A DNA stretch of 56,629 bases from Aeromicrobium sp. Root344 (lineage in GTDB: Bacteria > Actinomycetota > Actinomycetes > Propionibacteriales > Nocardioidaceae): positions 3,042,939 to 3,099,567 of the forward strand of contig NZ_LMDH01000001.1 of the NCBI RefSeq assembly GCF_001425755.1, in the 5' to 3' direction. Within the stretch, counting starts at the first letter, position 1, and each line of letters starts with the position of its first letter. Positions 8,154 to 16,689 of the stretch are shown here, piece after piece. Made by a program: the position numbers and the translations under genes. The notes beneath the pieces are model-generated. The model searched no databases. It saw only the letters and a program-made list of their open reading frames with translations, and was not told where the DNA came from.

Positions 8154-9030
8154 CAGCGGACTGACGCTGCGGATGGGCGGCGTCAGCCTCGGCCTCGGCG
8201 CGCTCTACGTCGCGTTCGGTGTGATCCTCCTGACCCAGACCTCGCTCGGCGGGTTCGGCATCGTCATCGTCCTCGGCATCGCCTGGGGACAGTGGTACTT
8301 CTCGGACTCGCTGGCGCTCAAGTCCATGGGCGCCAAGGTCGTCGAGCCCGAGCAGGCCCCCGAGCTGCACGCGATGATCGACCGGCTGTGCGCGCTCGCC
8401 GACATGCCCAAGCCGCGCGTCGCCGTGGCCGTGACCGACATGCCCAACGCGTTCGCGACCGGGCGCTCGCCCAAGCACTCGTCGGTCTGCGTGACGACCG
8501 GCATCATGCAGCGGCTCGACGCCGATGAGCTCGAGGGCGTGCTCGCGCACGAGCTCTCGCACGTGGCCAACCGGGACGTCACGGTCATGACGGTCGCCTC
8601 GTCGCTCGGCCTGCTTGCCGGCTTCATCACGCGGTGGGGCATGTACGCCGGCAACATCTTCGGCAGCCGCAACAACAAGAACAGCGGCGCCGTGTTCCTG
8701 GTCGTGTTCCTCGTCAGCATGGTCGTCTACTTCGTGAGCTTCGTCCTGACCAGGTCGCTGTCGCGCTACCGCGAGCTCAGCGCCGACCGCAGCGGCGCCT
8801 ACCTGACCGGCCGGCCGTCCAAGCTGTCGTCGGCGCTGGTCAAGATCTCCGGCGACATGGCGCGCATCCCCAACCGTGACCTGCGCGAGGGCCAGGCGAT
8901 CAGCGCCTTCTTCTTCGCGCCGGCCATCAACCGCGAGTCGATCGGCGCCCTGTTCGCGACCCACCCGCCGCTGCAGCAGCGCCTCGACCAGCTCGCCAAG
9001 GTCAGCGCCGAGCTGTCCGAGCAGGGCTAG
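8128..9030 (+). CDS. htpX: HtpX-like M48 membrane zinc metalloprotease
   Basis: 300 residues. Two N-terminal membrane helices (about 17-38 and 42-58), then HELSHVANRD at 141-150 providing the zinc-binding HExxH, two further hydrophobic helices (about 150-165 and 185-210), and the third-ligand region SRYRELSADRSGAYLTGRPS. The C-terminal TNPLR-type segment reads THPPLQQRLDQL, typical of HtpX. It degrades misfolded membrane proteins. The ATG at 8128 follows a GGAAGGACG ribosome site inside the pspA tail, giving a 26-base overlap that supports coupled translation. Confidence 0.94.
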   Translation: MARTRFRGDSGLTLRMGGVSLGLGALYVAFGVILLTQTSLGGFGIVIVLGIAWGQWYFSDSLALKSMGAKVVEPEQAPELHAMIDRLCALADMPKPRVAVAVTDMPNAFATGRSPKHSSVCVTTGIMQRLDADELEGVLAHELSHVANRDVTVMTVASSLGLLAGFITRWGMYAGNIFGSRNNKNSGAVFLVVFLVSMVVYFVSFVLTRSLSRYRELSADRSGAYLTGRPSKLSSALVKISGDMARIPNRDLREGQAISAFFFAPAINRESIGALFATHPPLQQRLDQLAKVSAELSEQG

Positions 9031-9036
9031 GCCCCG

Positions 9037-9606
9037 ATGGGCATCTTCGACTCGATCCTCGGCCGGACCAAGCCACCGCAGGCCGACCTCGACGTGCTGT
9101 TCGCGGTGCCGCAGGCGGCGCTGTCGCTGCAGACCGCTGGTTTCACCACATCGGGCACCGGCTCGGTGTGCTTCCGCGACGTCGAGGGCGCGGCCGACGA
9201 CGCGGTGATGGCGGACGCCGAGAAGCTCATCACGACGACCGCCGGCGCCTCGGTGACCCGCACCTCGGACCGGTTCGGGTTCCACTGGCTCACCGTCACG
9301 CGTACCGACCAGGACGTGTCCGGGCTCGTCACCGACCTGCACGCCGTCAACAGCTCGCTCGCCGATGCAGGCTTCGGTTCGGCGCTTCTGTGCTCGACGA
9401 TCGGCTTCGCCACGGCGGACGCCAAGCCCCTCGCGCTGGTCTACCTCTACAAGCGCGGCACCTTCTACCCGTTCGTCCCGCTCGACGGCGAGAAGCGCGA
9501 CAACGCCCTCGAGCTGCAGATTCGAGGCATCGTCGGCGAGGACGTACCGGTCGAGCCTGATCTGACCAAGTGGCTCGCGATCTGGGGCGCTCCCGGTCTC
9601 GGCTGA
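9037..9606 (+). CDS. pspAB: PspA-associated protein PspAB
   Basis: 189 residues beginning MGIFDSILGRTKPPQADLDV, followed by an alpha/beta region and a C-terminal FYPFVPLDGEKRDNALELQI segment. Position directly after pspA-htpX and length agree with the PspAB family described as associated with actinobacterial PspA operons; the molecular role is not known. No membrane segment or catalytic motif is visible. Six bases separate it from htpX. Confidence 0.85.
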   Translation: MGIFDSILGRTKPPQADLDVLFAVPQAALSLQTAGFTTSGTGSVCFRDVEGAADDAVMADAEKLITTTAGASVTRTSDRFGFHWLTVTRTDQDVSGLVTDLHAVNSSLADAGFGSALLCSTIGFATADAKPLALVYLYKRGTFYPFVPLDGEKRDNALELQIRGIVGEDVPVEPDLTKWLAIWGAPGLG

Positions 9607-9641
9607 TCGAACCGGGGCATGGCGCCGCGCCCCCGCCGCGA

Positions 9642-9647
9642 TAGGTT
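9642..9647 (+). promoter_or_regulatory. Leaderless -10 box of the aminotransferase gene
   Basis: TAGGTT, six bases before GTG 9654, with no Shine-Dalgarno between. Same hexamer as upstream of gcvT and murE. Confidence 0.6.
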
Positions 9648-9653
9648 GGACGG

Positions 9654-10925
9654 GTGACGTTCGACACCCTTTCCAGTGACCAGATCCAGGCTCTTCTCGA
9701 CGAGCAGACCGCGGCGTACGAGACGCTCAAGGCCTCAGGACTCAAGCTCGACCTGACGCGCGGCAAGCCGTCGCCGGCGCAGCTGGACCTGTCCAACGAG
9801 CTGCTGTCGATGCCGGGCGCGGACTTCACGGACGCCGCAGGCACCGACACCCGCAACTACGGAGGACTCACCGGGCTGACCGAGCTGCGGGAGATCTTCG
9901 CGCCGATCATGCAGGTGCCCGTCGACCAGGTCGTCGCGGGTGACAACGCGAGCCTAGCGATGATGCACGACAACCTCGTGTTCGCGCTGTTCCACGGCGT
10001 CGCCGACTCCGAGCAGCCCTGGGGCGTCGAGGAGGCGGTCAAGTTCATCTGCCCCGTGCCCGGCTACGACCGGCACTTCGCCCTGCTCGAGGAGTACGGC
10101 ATCGAGATGCTGCCGGTCGACCTGCTCGACGACGGGCCGGATGTCGCGGCCGTCCGCGAGCTGGTCAAGGACCCGGCGGTCAAGGGCATGTGGCTCGTCC
10201 CGACCTACAGCAACCCGACCGGCGCGGTCGTCAGCGAGGCCGTCGCCGCTGAGCTGGCCGCACTCGAGACCGCCGCCCCGGACTTCCGGATCTTCTGGGA
10301 CAACGCCTACGCGGTGCACCACCTCACCGAGCAGCACACCAAGACCGCCGACATCCTCGGCCTGTGCTCCGCATCGGGTCATCCCAACCGTCCGGTGATC
10401 TTCGCGTCGACGTCCAAGGTCACGTTCGCGGGCTCGGGCGTGTGCTTCCTCGGCAGCTCCGCAGCCAACATCGAGTGGTACCTCAAGCACCTCGGCAAGC
10501 GCACGATCGGGCCGGACAAGGTCAACCAGCTGCGCCACGCCCGGTTCCTCAAGAGCGTCGACGGGGTGCACGCCCTCATGGACGGTCATCGCGAGATCCT
10601 GGCGCCGAAGTTCCAGGCCGTCGTCGACATCCTCAAGGCACGGCTCGGTGACCACGGCGTCGCGAGCTGGACCGAGCCCAAGGGTGGCTACTTCGTGAGC
10701 CTCGACGTCGTCGACGGCACCGCGTCGCGGGTCATCCAGCTCGCCCGCGAGGCCGGCGTCGCCATGACCCCGGCGGGTGCGGCTTTCCCGTACGGCGACG
10801 ACCCACGTGACCGCAACATCCGCATCGCGCCGTCCTACCCCTCGCCCGAGGAGCTGGCGGCAGCGATCGACGTGCTCGCCACGTGCGTGCTGATCGCCGC
10901 GTGCGAGCAAGCCCTCGCCCAGTAG
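9654..10925 (+). CDS. Class I/II aminotransferase, aspartate aminotransferase subgroup Ic type
   Basis: 423-residue PLP enzyme. The PLP-lysine lies in IFASTSKVTFAGSGVCF, the PLP-phosphate region in VPTYSNPTGAVVS, and the substrate-carboxylate Arg near RNIRIAPSYPS. An Arg/Asn-rich N-terminal block (LDLTRGKPSPAQLDLSNELL) is characteristic of the Corynebacterium-type AspAT (Ic) group rather than classical AspC. Likely interconverts aspartate and 2-oxoglutarate with oxaloacetate and glutamate. GTG 9654 is set by TAGGTT six bases upstream. Substrate specificity is by family analogy. Confidence 0.88.
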   Translation: MTFDTLSSDQIQALLDEQTAAYETLKASGLKLDLTRGKPSPAQLDLSNELLSMPGADFTDAAGTDTRNYGGLTGLTELREIFAPIMQVPVDQVVAGDNASLAMMHDNLVFALFHGVADSEQPWGVEEAVKFICPVPGYDRHFALLEEYGIEMLPVDLLDDGPDVAAVRELVKDPAVKGMWLVPTYSNPTGAVVSEAVAAELAALETAAPDFRIFWDNAYAVHHLTEQHTKTADILGLCSASGHPNRPVIFASTSKVTFAGSGVCFLGSSAANIEWYLKHLGKRTIGPDKVNQLRHARFLKSVDGVHALMDGHREILAPKFQAVVDILKARLGDHGVASWTEPKGGYFVSLDVVDGTASRVIQLAREAGVAMTPAGAAFPYGDDPRDRNIRIAPSYPSPEELAAAIDVLATCVLIAACEQALAQ

Positions 10926-10929
10926 CCAC

Positions 10930-12045
10930 GTGAGGGTCCTGGTCGCGCCGGACGCGTTCGGCGGCACGCTGACGGCTCCGGAGGCGGCGCGCGCGATCGT
11001 CGAGGGCTGGCAGCGCCACGCTCCGGCTGACGAGCTCACCATCGCGGCGATGGCCGACGGTGGTCCGGGCTTCGTCGACGTCCTGCATGACGGCATCGGC
11101 GGCGAGCTCGCGATCGTGACCGTACGCAGTCCGGTCGGCGGTGACGTGCCGGTGACGGTGCTGCACGCCGACGGCACGGCGTACGTCGAGAGCGCCCAGG
11201 CCTGCGGTCTCCACCTCGTCGATCCGCAGGACCCGCTGCACGCGACCACGTACGGCGTCGGCCAGGCCATCGCTGCGGCGCTCGACGCAGGCGCCCGGCG
11301 GATCGTCGTGGGTCTCGGCGGCAGCGCGACCAACGACGGGGGAGCGGGCCTGCTCGCTGCCCTGGGCGCCACCGCCGACGTACCACTCGACGCCGGGCCA
11401 CAGGGCCTGCGTGGCGTCACGGGGGTCGATCTCGCGGCTGCGCGCGCCAGGTTCGACGGCGTCGAGCTGGTCATCGCCGCCGACGTCGACGTGACCCTGC
11501 TCGGCATGTTCGGCGCGACCAAGACGTTCGGGCCGCAGAAGGGGCTGAGCGACGACCAGATCATCGCGGTCGACGGCATCCTCGACCGGTTCGTCGATGC
11601 CACGTGCGGACCGACTCCCGCCGAGCGGCGGGCGGCGGACGCCAAGGGTGCGGGGGCGGCCGGCGGTCTGGGCTTCGCCCTGATGCTGCTCGGCGGGAGC
11701 GTGGTCTCGGGCATCGAGCTCGTCGCCGACGCGGTCGGGCTGACGGCCCGGGCCGGCGCCCACGACCTCGTGGTGACGGGCGAGGGCGCGTACGACTTCT
11801 CGTCCCGCGCAGGCAAGGTGGTCTTCGGCGTCGCGGTGGTTGCGGGAGCCGCAGCCCGCCCGTGCATCGTCCTCGCAGGCCAGGTCCTCGTGGGCTCCCG
11901 CGAGATGCGAGCCATGGGTGTGGAGAGCGCGTACTCGATGGCGGACCTCGTCGGCATCGACGCCGCCATGGGCGAGCCGTACGCGAGCCTCGCGGCGCTC
12001 GCGGAGCGTGTCGCACGTACGTGGTCGCCTCGCGACGAGGAATGA
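10930..12045 (+). CDS. glxK: Glycerate kinase (GlxK/GarK family)
   Basis: 371 residues, phosphorylating glycerate with ATP to phosphoglycerate. Family marks: N-terminal VLVAPDAFGGTLTAPEAARA, MADGGPGFVDVL, the VGLGGSATNDGGAGLLAALG phosphate-binding stretch (glycine-rich), and late ARAGAHDLVVTGEGAYDFSS. Length is usual for type I glycerate kinase. The GTG at 10930 lies four bases after the aminotransferase stop, so the two are probably one transcript. No signal for separate regulation is seen. Confidence 0.93.
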   Translation: MRVLVAPDAFGGTLTAPEAARAIVEGWQRHAPADELTIAAMADGGPGFVDVLHDGIGGELAIVTVRSPVGGDVPVTVLHADGTAYVESAQACGLHLVDPQDPLHATTYGVGQAIAAALDAGARRIVVGLGGSATNDGGAGLLAALGATADVPLDAGPQGLRGVTGVDLAAARARFDGVELVIAADVDVTLLGMFGATKTFGPQKGLSDDQIIAVDGILDRFVDATCGPTPAERRAADAKGAGAAGGLGFALMLLGGSVVSGIELVADAVGLTARAGAHDLVVTGEGAYDFSSRAGKVVFGVAVVAGAAARPCIVLAGQVLVGSREMRAMGVESAYSMADLVGIDAAMGEPYASLAALAERVARTWSPRDEE

Positions 12046-12123
12046 CGGCGTACGATGGAATGGAATCGGCACGGAGAAGGTTGACCACCGTGTCGAGACC
12101 AAAGACCACGCATGGGAGACCAC

Positions 12124-12492
12124 ATGACGATCGAGACTGAGCAGTCCACCGTCGAGACCGCACCCGCCACCGGAGTGACCCTGAGCGACGGCGCGGCCGA
12201 GAAGGTCAGCAGCCTGCTGGCCCAGGAAGGCCGTGACGACCTCGCGCTGCGCATCGCGGTGCAGCCCGGCGGCTGCTCCGGCCTGCGCTACCAGCTGTTC
12301 TTCGACGAGCGTTCGCTCGACGGCGACCAGATCTTCGAGTTCGGCGGCGTCAACGTCGTGGTCGACCGGATGAGCCTTCCCTACCTCGGTGGCGCGACGA
12401 TCGACTTCGTCGACACGATCGAGAAGCAGGGCTTCACGATCGACAACCCGATGGCCACGGGCTCCTGCGCCTGCGGCGATTCGTTCCACTAA
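12124..12492 (+). CDS. erpA: A-type iron-sulfur carrier, ErpA-like
   Basis: 122 residues delivering Fe-S clusters to apoproteins. Conserved cysteines: QPGGCSGLRYQ and the C-terminal SCACGDSF pair. The ATG at 12124 is chosen because GGGAGA ends 6 bases upstream; the ATG at 12112 would add four residues. A TACGAT hexamer at 12051-12056 could be its -10 with a leader of about 60 bases, one of the few normal leaders here. Location next to respiratory genes fits supplying clusters to Rieske and dehydrogenases. A strong terminator follows. Confidence 0.94.
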   Translation: MTIETEQSTVETAPATGVTLSDGAAEKVSSLLAQEGRDDLALRIAVQPGGCSGLRYQLFFDERSLDGDQIFEFGGVNVVVDRMSLPYLGGATIDFVDTIEKQGFTIDNPMATGSCACGDSFH

Positions 12493-12507
12493 GACATACG
12501 ACACACG

Positions 12508-12534
12508 ACGGCCTCCTGCATTGCAGGAGGCCGT
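12508..12534 (+). terminator. Rho-independent terminator after erpA
   Basis: Perfect hairpin: ACGGCCTCCTGCA (12508-12520) pairs with TGCAGGAGGCCGT (12522-12534), followed by the T-rich TTGTCTATT. The T-rich tail overlaps the -10 box (TATTGT) of the next gene. Confidence 0.9.
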
Positions 12535-12538
12535 TGTC

Positions 12539-12544
12539 TATTGT
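12539..12544 (+). promoter_or_regulatory. Leaderless -10 box of the adenosine-kinase-like gene
   Basis: TATTGT six bases before GTG 12551. It lies within the T-rich tail of the erpA terminator, so one short stretch both ends one transcript and starts the next. Confidence 0.6.
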
Positions 12545-12550
12545 GTGGGG

Positions 12551-13525
12551 GTGCACCTCGCCATCACCGGATCGATCGCCACCGATCACCTCATGACCTT
12601 CCCGGGCAAGTTCGCCGATTCACTCGTGCCGGACCAGCTCGACAAGATCTCGTTGTCGTTCCTCGTGGACGACCTCGACGTACGCCGTGGGGGGTGCGCC
12701 GCCAACATCTCCTACGCGCTCGCCCGCCTCGGCCACCGAGCCCTGCTCGTCGGCGCCGTCGGCCGCGACTTCGAGGCCGAGTACCGCGGCTGGCTCGACG
12801 ACGCCGGCGTCGACACCTCCGGGGTCCTGGTGTCGGAGACCCGCCACACCGCCCGGTTCGTGTGCACGACCGACACCGACCTGGCCCAGTTCGCCACGTT
12901 CTACGCCGGCGCGATGTCGGAGTCGCGCGACATCGACCTCTTCGCGATCGGCCAGGACTTCGACCTCGTCCTCGTCGGGCCCGACGACCCCGAGGGCATG
13001 CTGCGGCACACCCGCGCCTGCCGTGAGCGTGGCGTGCCGTTCGCGGCCGACGTCTCGCAGCAGTTGGCGTTCGCCGAGGGTGACATGATCCGCGACCTCA
13101 TCGACGGTGCGACCTACCTGTTCAGCAACGACTACGAGGCCGCGCTCATCGAGCAGAAGACCGGTTGGTCGTCGGCCGACGTGCAGGCGCACGTCAAGAC
13201 GCGCATCGTGACGCGTGGCAAGGCCGGCGTGACGGTCTACCCGGCAGACGGTGACCCGATCGAGGTCAAGGCCATCGAGGGCGTCGTCGCGGTCGATCCG
13301 ACCGGCGTCGGCGACAGCTTCCGCGCCGGATTCCTGGCTGGGATCGCGGCCGGGCTCGACTTCGAGCGCTCGGCCCAGATCGGCTGCACGATCGCCGCCA
13401 GCGTCGTCGAGACCAAGGGCACGCAGGAGTACGAGCTCGAGCGCGAGGGCTTCCTCAAGCGCTTCGGCGCGGCGTACGGCGAGCAGGCTGAGGCCGAGGT
13501 CGGCGCCGCGCTGTCGCTCGCGTGA
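12551..13525 (+). CDS. adoK: PfkB-family sugar/nucleoside kinase, probable adenosine kinase
   Basis: 324 residues. PfkB signature 1 is RRGGCAANISYALARLG; signature 2 is DPTGVGDSFRAGF with the catalytic Asp. N-terminal ITGSIATDHLMTFPGKF matches actinobacterial adenosine kinases, and in M. tuberculosis the adenosine kinase gene lies beside ctaC, as here. It would convert adenosine to AMP with ATP. Specificity is inferred from context; a ribokinase or fructokinase role cannot be excluded. GTG 12551 fits TATTGT six bases upstream. It ends about 116 bases before ctaC. Confidence 0.85.
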   Translation: MHLAITGSIATDHLMTFPGKFADSLVPDQLDKISLSFLVDDLDVRRGGCAANISYALARLGHRALLVGAVGRDFEAEYRGWLDDAGVDTSGVLVSETRHTARFVCTTDTDLAQFATFYAGAMSESRDIDLFAIGQDFDLVLVGPDDPEGMLRHTRACRERGVPFAADVSQQLAFAEGDMIRDLIDGATYLFSNDYEAALIEQKTGWSSADVQAHVKTRIVTRGKAGVTVYPADGDPIEVKAIEGVVAVDPTGVGDSFRAGFLAGIAAGLDFERSAQIGCTIAASVVETKGTQEYELEREGFLKRFGAAYGEQAEAEVGAALSLA

Positions 13526-13589
13526 CCCGCCCTTCAGACGTACGTTTCACAGAGGCTGACCTCACCGCAGATGGCCGGTCTCGCTCCAG

Positions 13590-13615
13590 TAAGGTGCTTC
13601 ACGTGTCATCACGTG
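13590..13615 (+). promoter_or_regulatory. ctaC promoter with two CACGTG palindromes one helical turn apart
   Basis: TAAGGT at 13590-13595 is a plausible -10. CACGTG occurs at 13600-13605 and again at 13610-13615, the second inside the 8-bp palindrome TCACGTGA. The 10-bp centre spacing puts both on one DNA face at the predicted transcription start, a good place for an operator. Confidence 0.45.
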
Positions 13616-13641
13616 ACAGTCATGGTTCAGAAAGGCGCCCC

Positions 13642-14466
13642 GTGGGTCGGATGAAGCTGGCGGTTCTCGCCGTCGCCGCCGTGGTCTTGAGCGGTTGTTC
13701 CCCCGTCGATGATTCCGACGTCAAGCGCCTTGCGTTGCCCGTGGAGGCGAGCGACCGCTCGCGCACCATGTGGGACGTCTGGCTCGGCGCCTGGATCGCC
13801 GTCCTTGTCGTGTTCCTGCTGGTCTTCGGCCTGATCGTCTACTCGATGATCCGCTACCGCCGCCGCAGCGACGACGAGGTCCCGGTCCAGATCCGCTACA
13901 ACCTCCCGATCGAGGCGCTCTACACGTTCGCGCCCGTCATCATCGTGGCGGTCTTCTTCTTCCACACCGTCACGTCCCAGAACGAGATGCTCGAGAAGGT
14001 CAAGAACCCCGACCACACCGTCGAGGTCGTCGGCAGCAAGTGGCAGTGGGCGTTCAACTACCTCGACGAGAGCGCGACCCAGGGCAAGGACGTCTTCGAC
14101 ATCGGCACGCCCGAGGAGCCCACCGAGCTGTGGCTCCCGGTCGACGAGTCCGTGCGGTTCAACCTCGTGTCTCCCGACGTCATCCACTCCTTCTGGGTCC
14201 CCGAGTTCTACTTCAAGATGGACGTCGTGCCCGGCAAGATCAACACGTTCGACATGACACCCACCCGCGAAGGCGTGTTCACCGGACGCTGCGCCGAGCT
14301 CTGCGGCCTCTACCACTCGCGCATGATCTTCAAGGTCCACGTGGTGTCCAAGGCCGACTACGAAGCACACCTGGTCAAGCTCGACGAGGCCGGCCAGACA
14401 GGCGCGCCCAAGGGCGCAGAGGAAGCGCACACGATCGCGGGCCTGAACGAGAGCGGAGAAGGCTGA
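13642..14466 (+). CDS. ctaC: Cytochrome c oxidase subunit II (lipoprotein)
   Basis: 274 residues. Signal sequence [16 protein letters not shown] ends in a lipobox (LSGC), then two membrane helices (about 45-67 and 92-112) and a periplasmic cupredoxin domain with the CuA site: [10 protein letters not shown] and [13 protein letters not shown]. It receives electrons from the bc1 complex cytochrome c. GTG 13642 is preferred (AAAGG 9 bases upstream, just before the signal peptide). Alternatives are GTG 13603, which would fit TAAGGT-N7 leaderless initiation, and ATG 13651. First gene of ctaC-ctaD-ctaF. Confidence 0.95.
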   Translation: MGRMKLAVLAVAAVVLSGCSPVDDSDVKRLALPVEASDRSRTMWDVWLGAWIAVLVVFLLVFGLIVYSMIRYRRRSDDEVPVQIRYNLPIEALYTFAPVIIVAVFFFHTVTSQNEMLEKVKNPDHTVEVVGSKWQWAFNYLDESATQGKDVFDIGTPEEPTELWLPVDESVRFNLVSPDVIHSFWVPEFYFKMDVVPGKINTFDMTPTREGVFTGRCAELCGLYHSRMIFKVHVVSKADYEAHLVKLDEAGQTGAPKGAEEAHTIAGLNESGEG

Positions 14467-16229
14467 TGGCCACCACGACAGCAGCATTCGACGACGGTTC
14501 CGAGGCGCTTCGCGCTGGAACGCACGAGCGCACCCTCGGCCAGAAGGTCGTCACGGTCCTCACCACGACCGATCACAAGGTGATCGGCAACATGTACCTC
14601 TTCACGTCGTTCGCGTTCTTCATCATCGGCGGCATCCTTGCGCTGCTGATCCGCGCCGAGCTCGCCCAGCCCGGCACCCAGATCGTCGACGAAGAGACCT
14701 ACAACCAGCTCTTCACGATGCACGGCACGATCATGCTGCTGATGTTCGCGACGCCGCTGTTCTTCGGCTTCGGCAATGCCATCATGCCGCTGCAGATCGG
14801 TGCCCCCGACGTCGCGTTCCCGCGCCTCAACATGTTCAGCTACTGGCTTTACCTGTTCGGCTCGACGATCGTCGTTTCCGGCTTCTTCGTGCCCGGTGGT
14901 GCGGCGAGCTTCGGCTGGTTCGCCTATGCGCCCTTGAGCGATGCGGTCAACTCGCCAGGCATCGGTGGTGACCTCTGGGTGATGGGCCTGTGGATGTCGG
15001 GCCTCGGCACGATCCTTGGCGCGGTCAACTTCATCACGACGATCTTCACGATGCGCGCACCCGGACTCACGATGTTCCGCATGCCGATCTTCGTGTGGAA
15101 CACGCTCGTCACGAGCCTGCTCGTCATCATCGCGTTCCCGATCTTCGCCGCGGCACTGCTGTCGCTCGAGGCGGACCGCCGCCTCGGCGCGCACGTCTTC
15201 GACGCCGCCAACGGTGGACCGATCCTGTGGCAGCACCTGTTCTGGTTCTTCGGGCATCCAGAGGTCTACATCATCGCGTTGCCGTTCTTCGGCATCATCA
15301 CCGAAATCCTGCCGGTCTTCTCCCGCAAGCCGATCTTCGGCTACATGGGCCTGGTCGGCGCGACCCTGATGATCGCAGCCCTGTCTGTCGCGGTCTGGGC
15401 GCACCACATGTTCGTGACCGGTTCGGTCGACCTGGCGTTCTTCTCGTTCATGACGTTCCTGATCGCGGTGCCGACCGGAGTCAAGTTCTTCAACTGGATC
15501 GGCACGTTGTGGGGGGGATCTCTGTCCTTCGACACCCCGCTGATCTTCTCGCTCGGATTCCTCACGACGTTCCTCTTCGGTGGCTTGACCGGCGTCATCC
15601 TGGCCTCGCCGACGCTCGACTTCCAGCTGTCCGACAGCTACTTCGTCGTCGCGCACTTCCACTACGTCGTCTTCGGCACCGTGGTGTTCGCGATGTTCGC
15701 CGGCTTCTACTTCTGGTGGCCCAAGCTCACGGGCCGCATGCTCGACGAGAAGCTCGGCAAGATCCACTTCTGGCTGCTGTTCATCGGGTTCCACATGACG
15801 TTCCTGGTGCAGCACTGGCTCGGCGTCGAGGGCTTCCCCCGCCGCTACGCCGACTACAGCCCGACCGATGGCTTCACGACGCTCAACGAGATCTCGTCGA
15901 TCGGCGCGTTCCTGCTGGGCGCATCGACCCTGCCGTTCTTCTACAACGTGTGGAAGTCGCGCAAGGGCCCGCTCGTCGGGCTCGACGACCCGTGGGGCTG
16001 GGGCCGCTCACTCGAGTGGGCCACGTCATCGCCTCCGCCGCGTCACAACTTCACCTCGCTGCCGCGCATCCGCTCCGAGAGCCCGGCGTTCGACCTGCAT
16101 CACCCCGAGATCGCACGCCTGGAGCTGTTGGAGAACCCGGGGGAGACCTCACCGATCGCCGACGCACCCGATGTCGACGGCAAGGCGCAGGCGGCACAAG
16201 ACGACACCGACGGCAAGGACGGTCACTGA
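14466..16229 (+). CDS. ctaD: Cytochrome c oxidase subunit I (aa3 type)
   Basis: 587 residues with about twelve membrane helices. Heme a ligand in [15 protein letters not shown], CuB/Tyr cross-link region in [18 protein letters not shown], CuB histidines in WAHHMFVTG, and heme a3/a ligands in [10 protein letters not shown]. The K- and D-channel segments appear intact by eye. Reduces O2 to water while pumping protons. Starts ATG overlapping the ctaC stop by one base (TGATG), so translation is coupled. A 60-residue acidic cytoplasmic tail follows the last helix, normal for actinobacteria. Confidence 0.97.
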   Translation: MATTTAAFDDGSEALRAGTHERTLGQKVVTVLTTTDHKVIGNMYLFTSFAFFIIGGILALLIRAELAQPGTQIVDEETYNQLFTMHGTIMLLMFATPLFFGFGNAIMPLQIGAPDVAFPRLNMFSYWLYLFGSTIVVSGFFVPGGAASFGWFAYAPLSDAVNSPGIGGDLWVMGLWMSGLGTILGAVNFITTIFTMRAPGLTMFRMPIFVWNTLVTSLLVIIAFPIFAAALLSLEADRRLGAHVFDAANGGPILWQHLFWFFGHPEVYIIALPFFGIITEILPVFSRKPIFGYMGLVGATLMIAALSVAVWAHHMFVTGSVDLAFFSFMTFLIAVPTGVKFFNWIGTLWGGSLSFDTPLIFSLGFLTTFLFGGLTGVILASPTLDFQLSDSYFVVAHFHYVVFGTVVFAMFAGFYFWWPKLTGRMLDEKLGKIHFWLLFIGFHMTFLVQHWLGVEGFPRRYADYSPTDGFTTLNEISSIGAFLLGASTLPFFYNVWKSRKGPLVGLDDPWGWGRSLEWATSSPPPRHNFTSLPRIRSESPAFDLHHPEIARLELLENPGETSPIADAPDVDGKAQAAQDDTDGKDGH

Positions 16230-16232
16230 TCC

Positions 16233-16628
16233 ATGAAGGCCGAGTACTGGACCATCATCGCGTGCGGGATCTTCTTCGCGATCGTCGCGCCCGTCTACTG
16301 GGTTCTCACGCACGACTACACCGGCACGTCAGCACTGACCATGACGTTCCTGCTGACCGCGCTGCTGGGCTTCTACCTCGGCGTGGTGGCCAAGCAGATC
16401 CCCGACCGGCCTGAGGACCGCAGCGACGGCGAGGTCGCCGACGGCGCCGGCGAGCAGGGCTTCTTCCCGCCCTACAGCTGGTGGCCGCTGTTCTGCGCCT
16501 CTGCCCTCGCGATCGTCGTCCTCGGCGTCGTCATCGGTTGGTGGCTGTTCATCATCGGCGCTGGCCTGCTGTCGGTCGCTGCGATCGGCTGGATCTTCGA
16601 GTACTACCGCGGCATCCACGCACACTGA
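16233..16628 (+). CDS. ctaF: Cytochrome c oxidase subunit IV, actinobacterial type
   Basis: 131 residues with four hydrophobic helices (about 6-25, 36-53, 80-100 and 104-122) and a charged loop RPEDRSDGEVADGAGEQ. MKAEYWTIIACGIFFAIVA at the start and IFEYYRGIHAH at the end match the small subunit specific to actinobacterial aa3 oxidases. It starts three bases after ctaD. Structural subunit of the bc1-aa3 supercomplex; no cofactor is expected. Confidence 0.93.
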   Translation: MKAEYWTIIACGIFFAIVAPVYWVLTHDYTGTSALTMTFLLTALLGFYLGVVAKQIPDRPEDRSDGEVADGAGEQGFFPPYSWWPLFCASALAIVVLGVVIGWWLFIIGAGLLSVAAIGWIFEYYRGIHAH

Positions 16629-16677
16629 CGCGTGCTGCCGGGGCGCCGCGCGTCCGAGATGCTGAGCGGGCACCATC

Positions 16678-16683
16678 TAGAAT
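16678..16683 (+). promoter_or_regulatory. Leaderless -10 box of the L,D-transpeptidase gene
   Basis: TAGAAT six bases before GTG 16690; no ribosome site. The gene therefore has its own promoter 50 bases after ctaF. Confidence 0.6.
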
Positions 16684-16689
16684 GTCCTG

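Noticed and set aside
9954..12254. 766-residue open frame on minus opposite the aminotransferase and glycerate kinase
   Set aside because: Same GC effect; both plus-strand genes have clear family motifs and the minus frame has none.
14358..15815. 485-residue frame opposite ctaD
   Set aside because: Very rich in Glu/Arg/Asp and antisense to conserved oxidase motifs; a shadow ORF.
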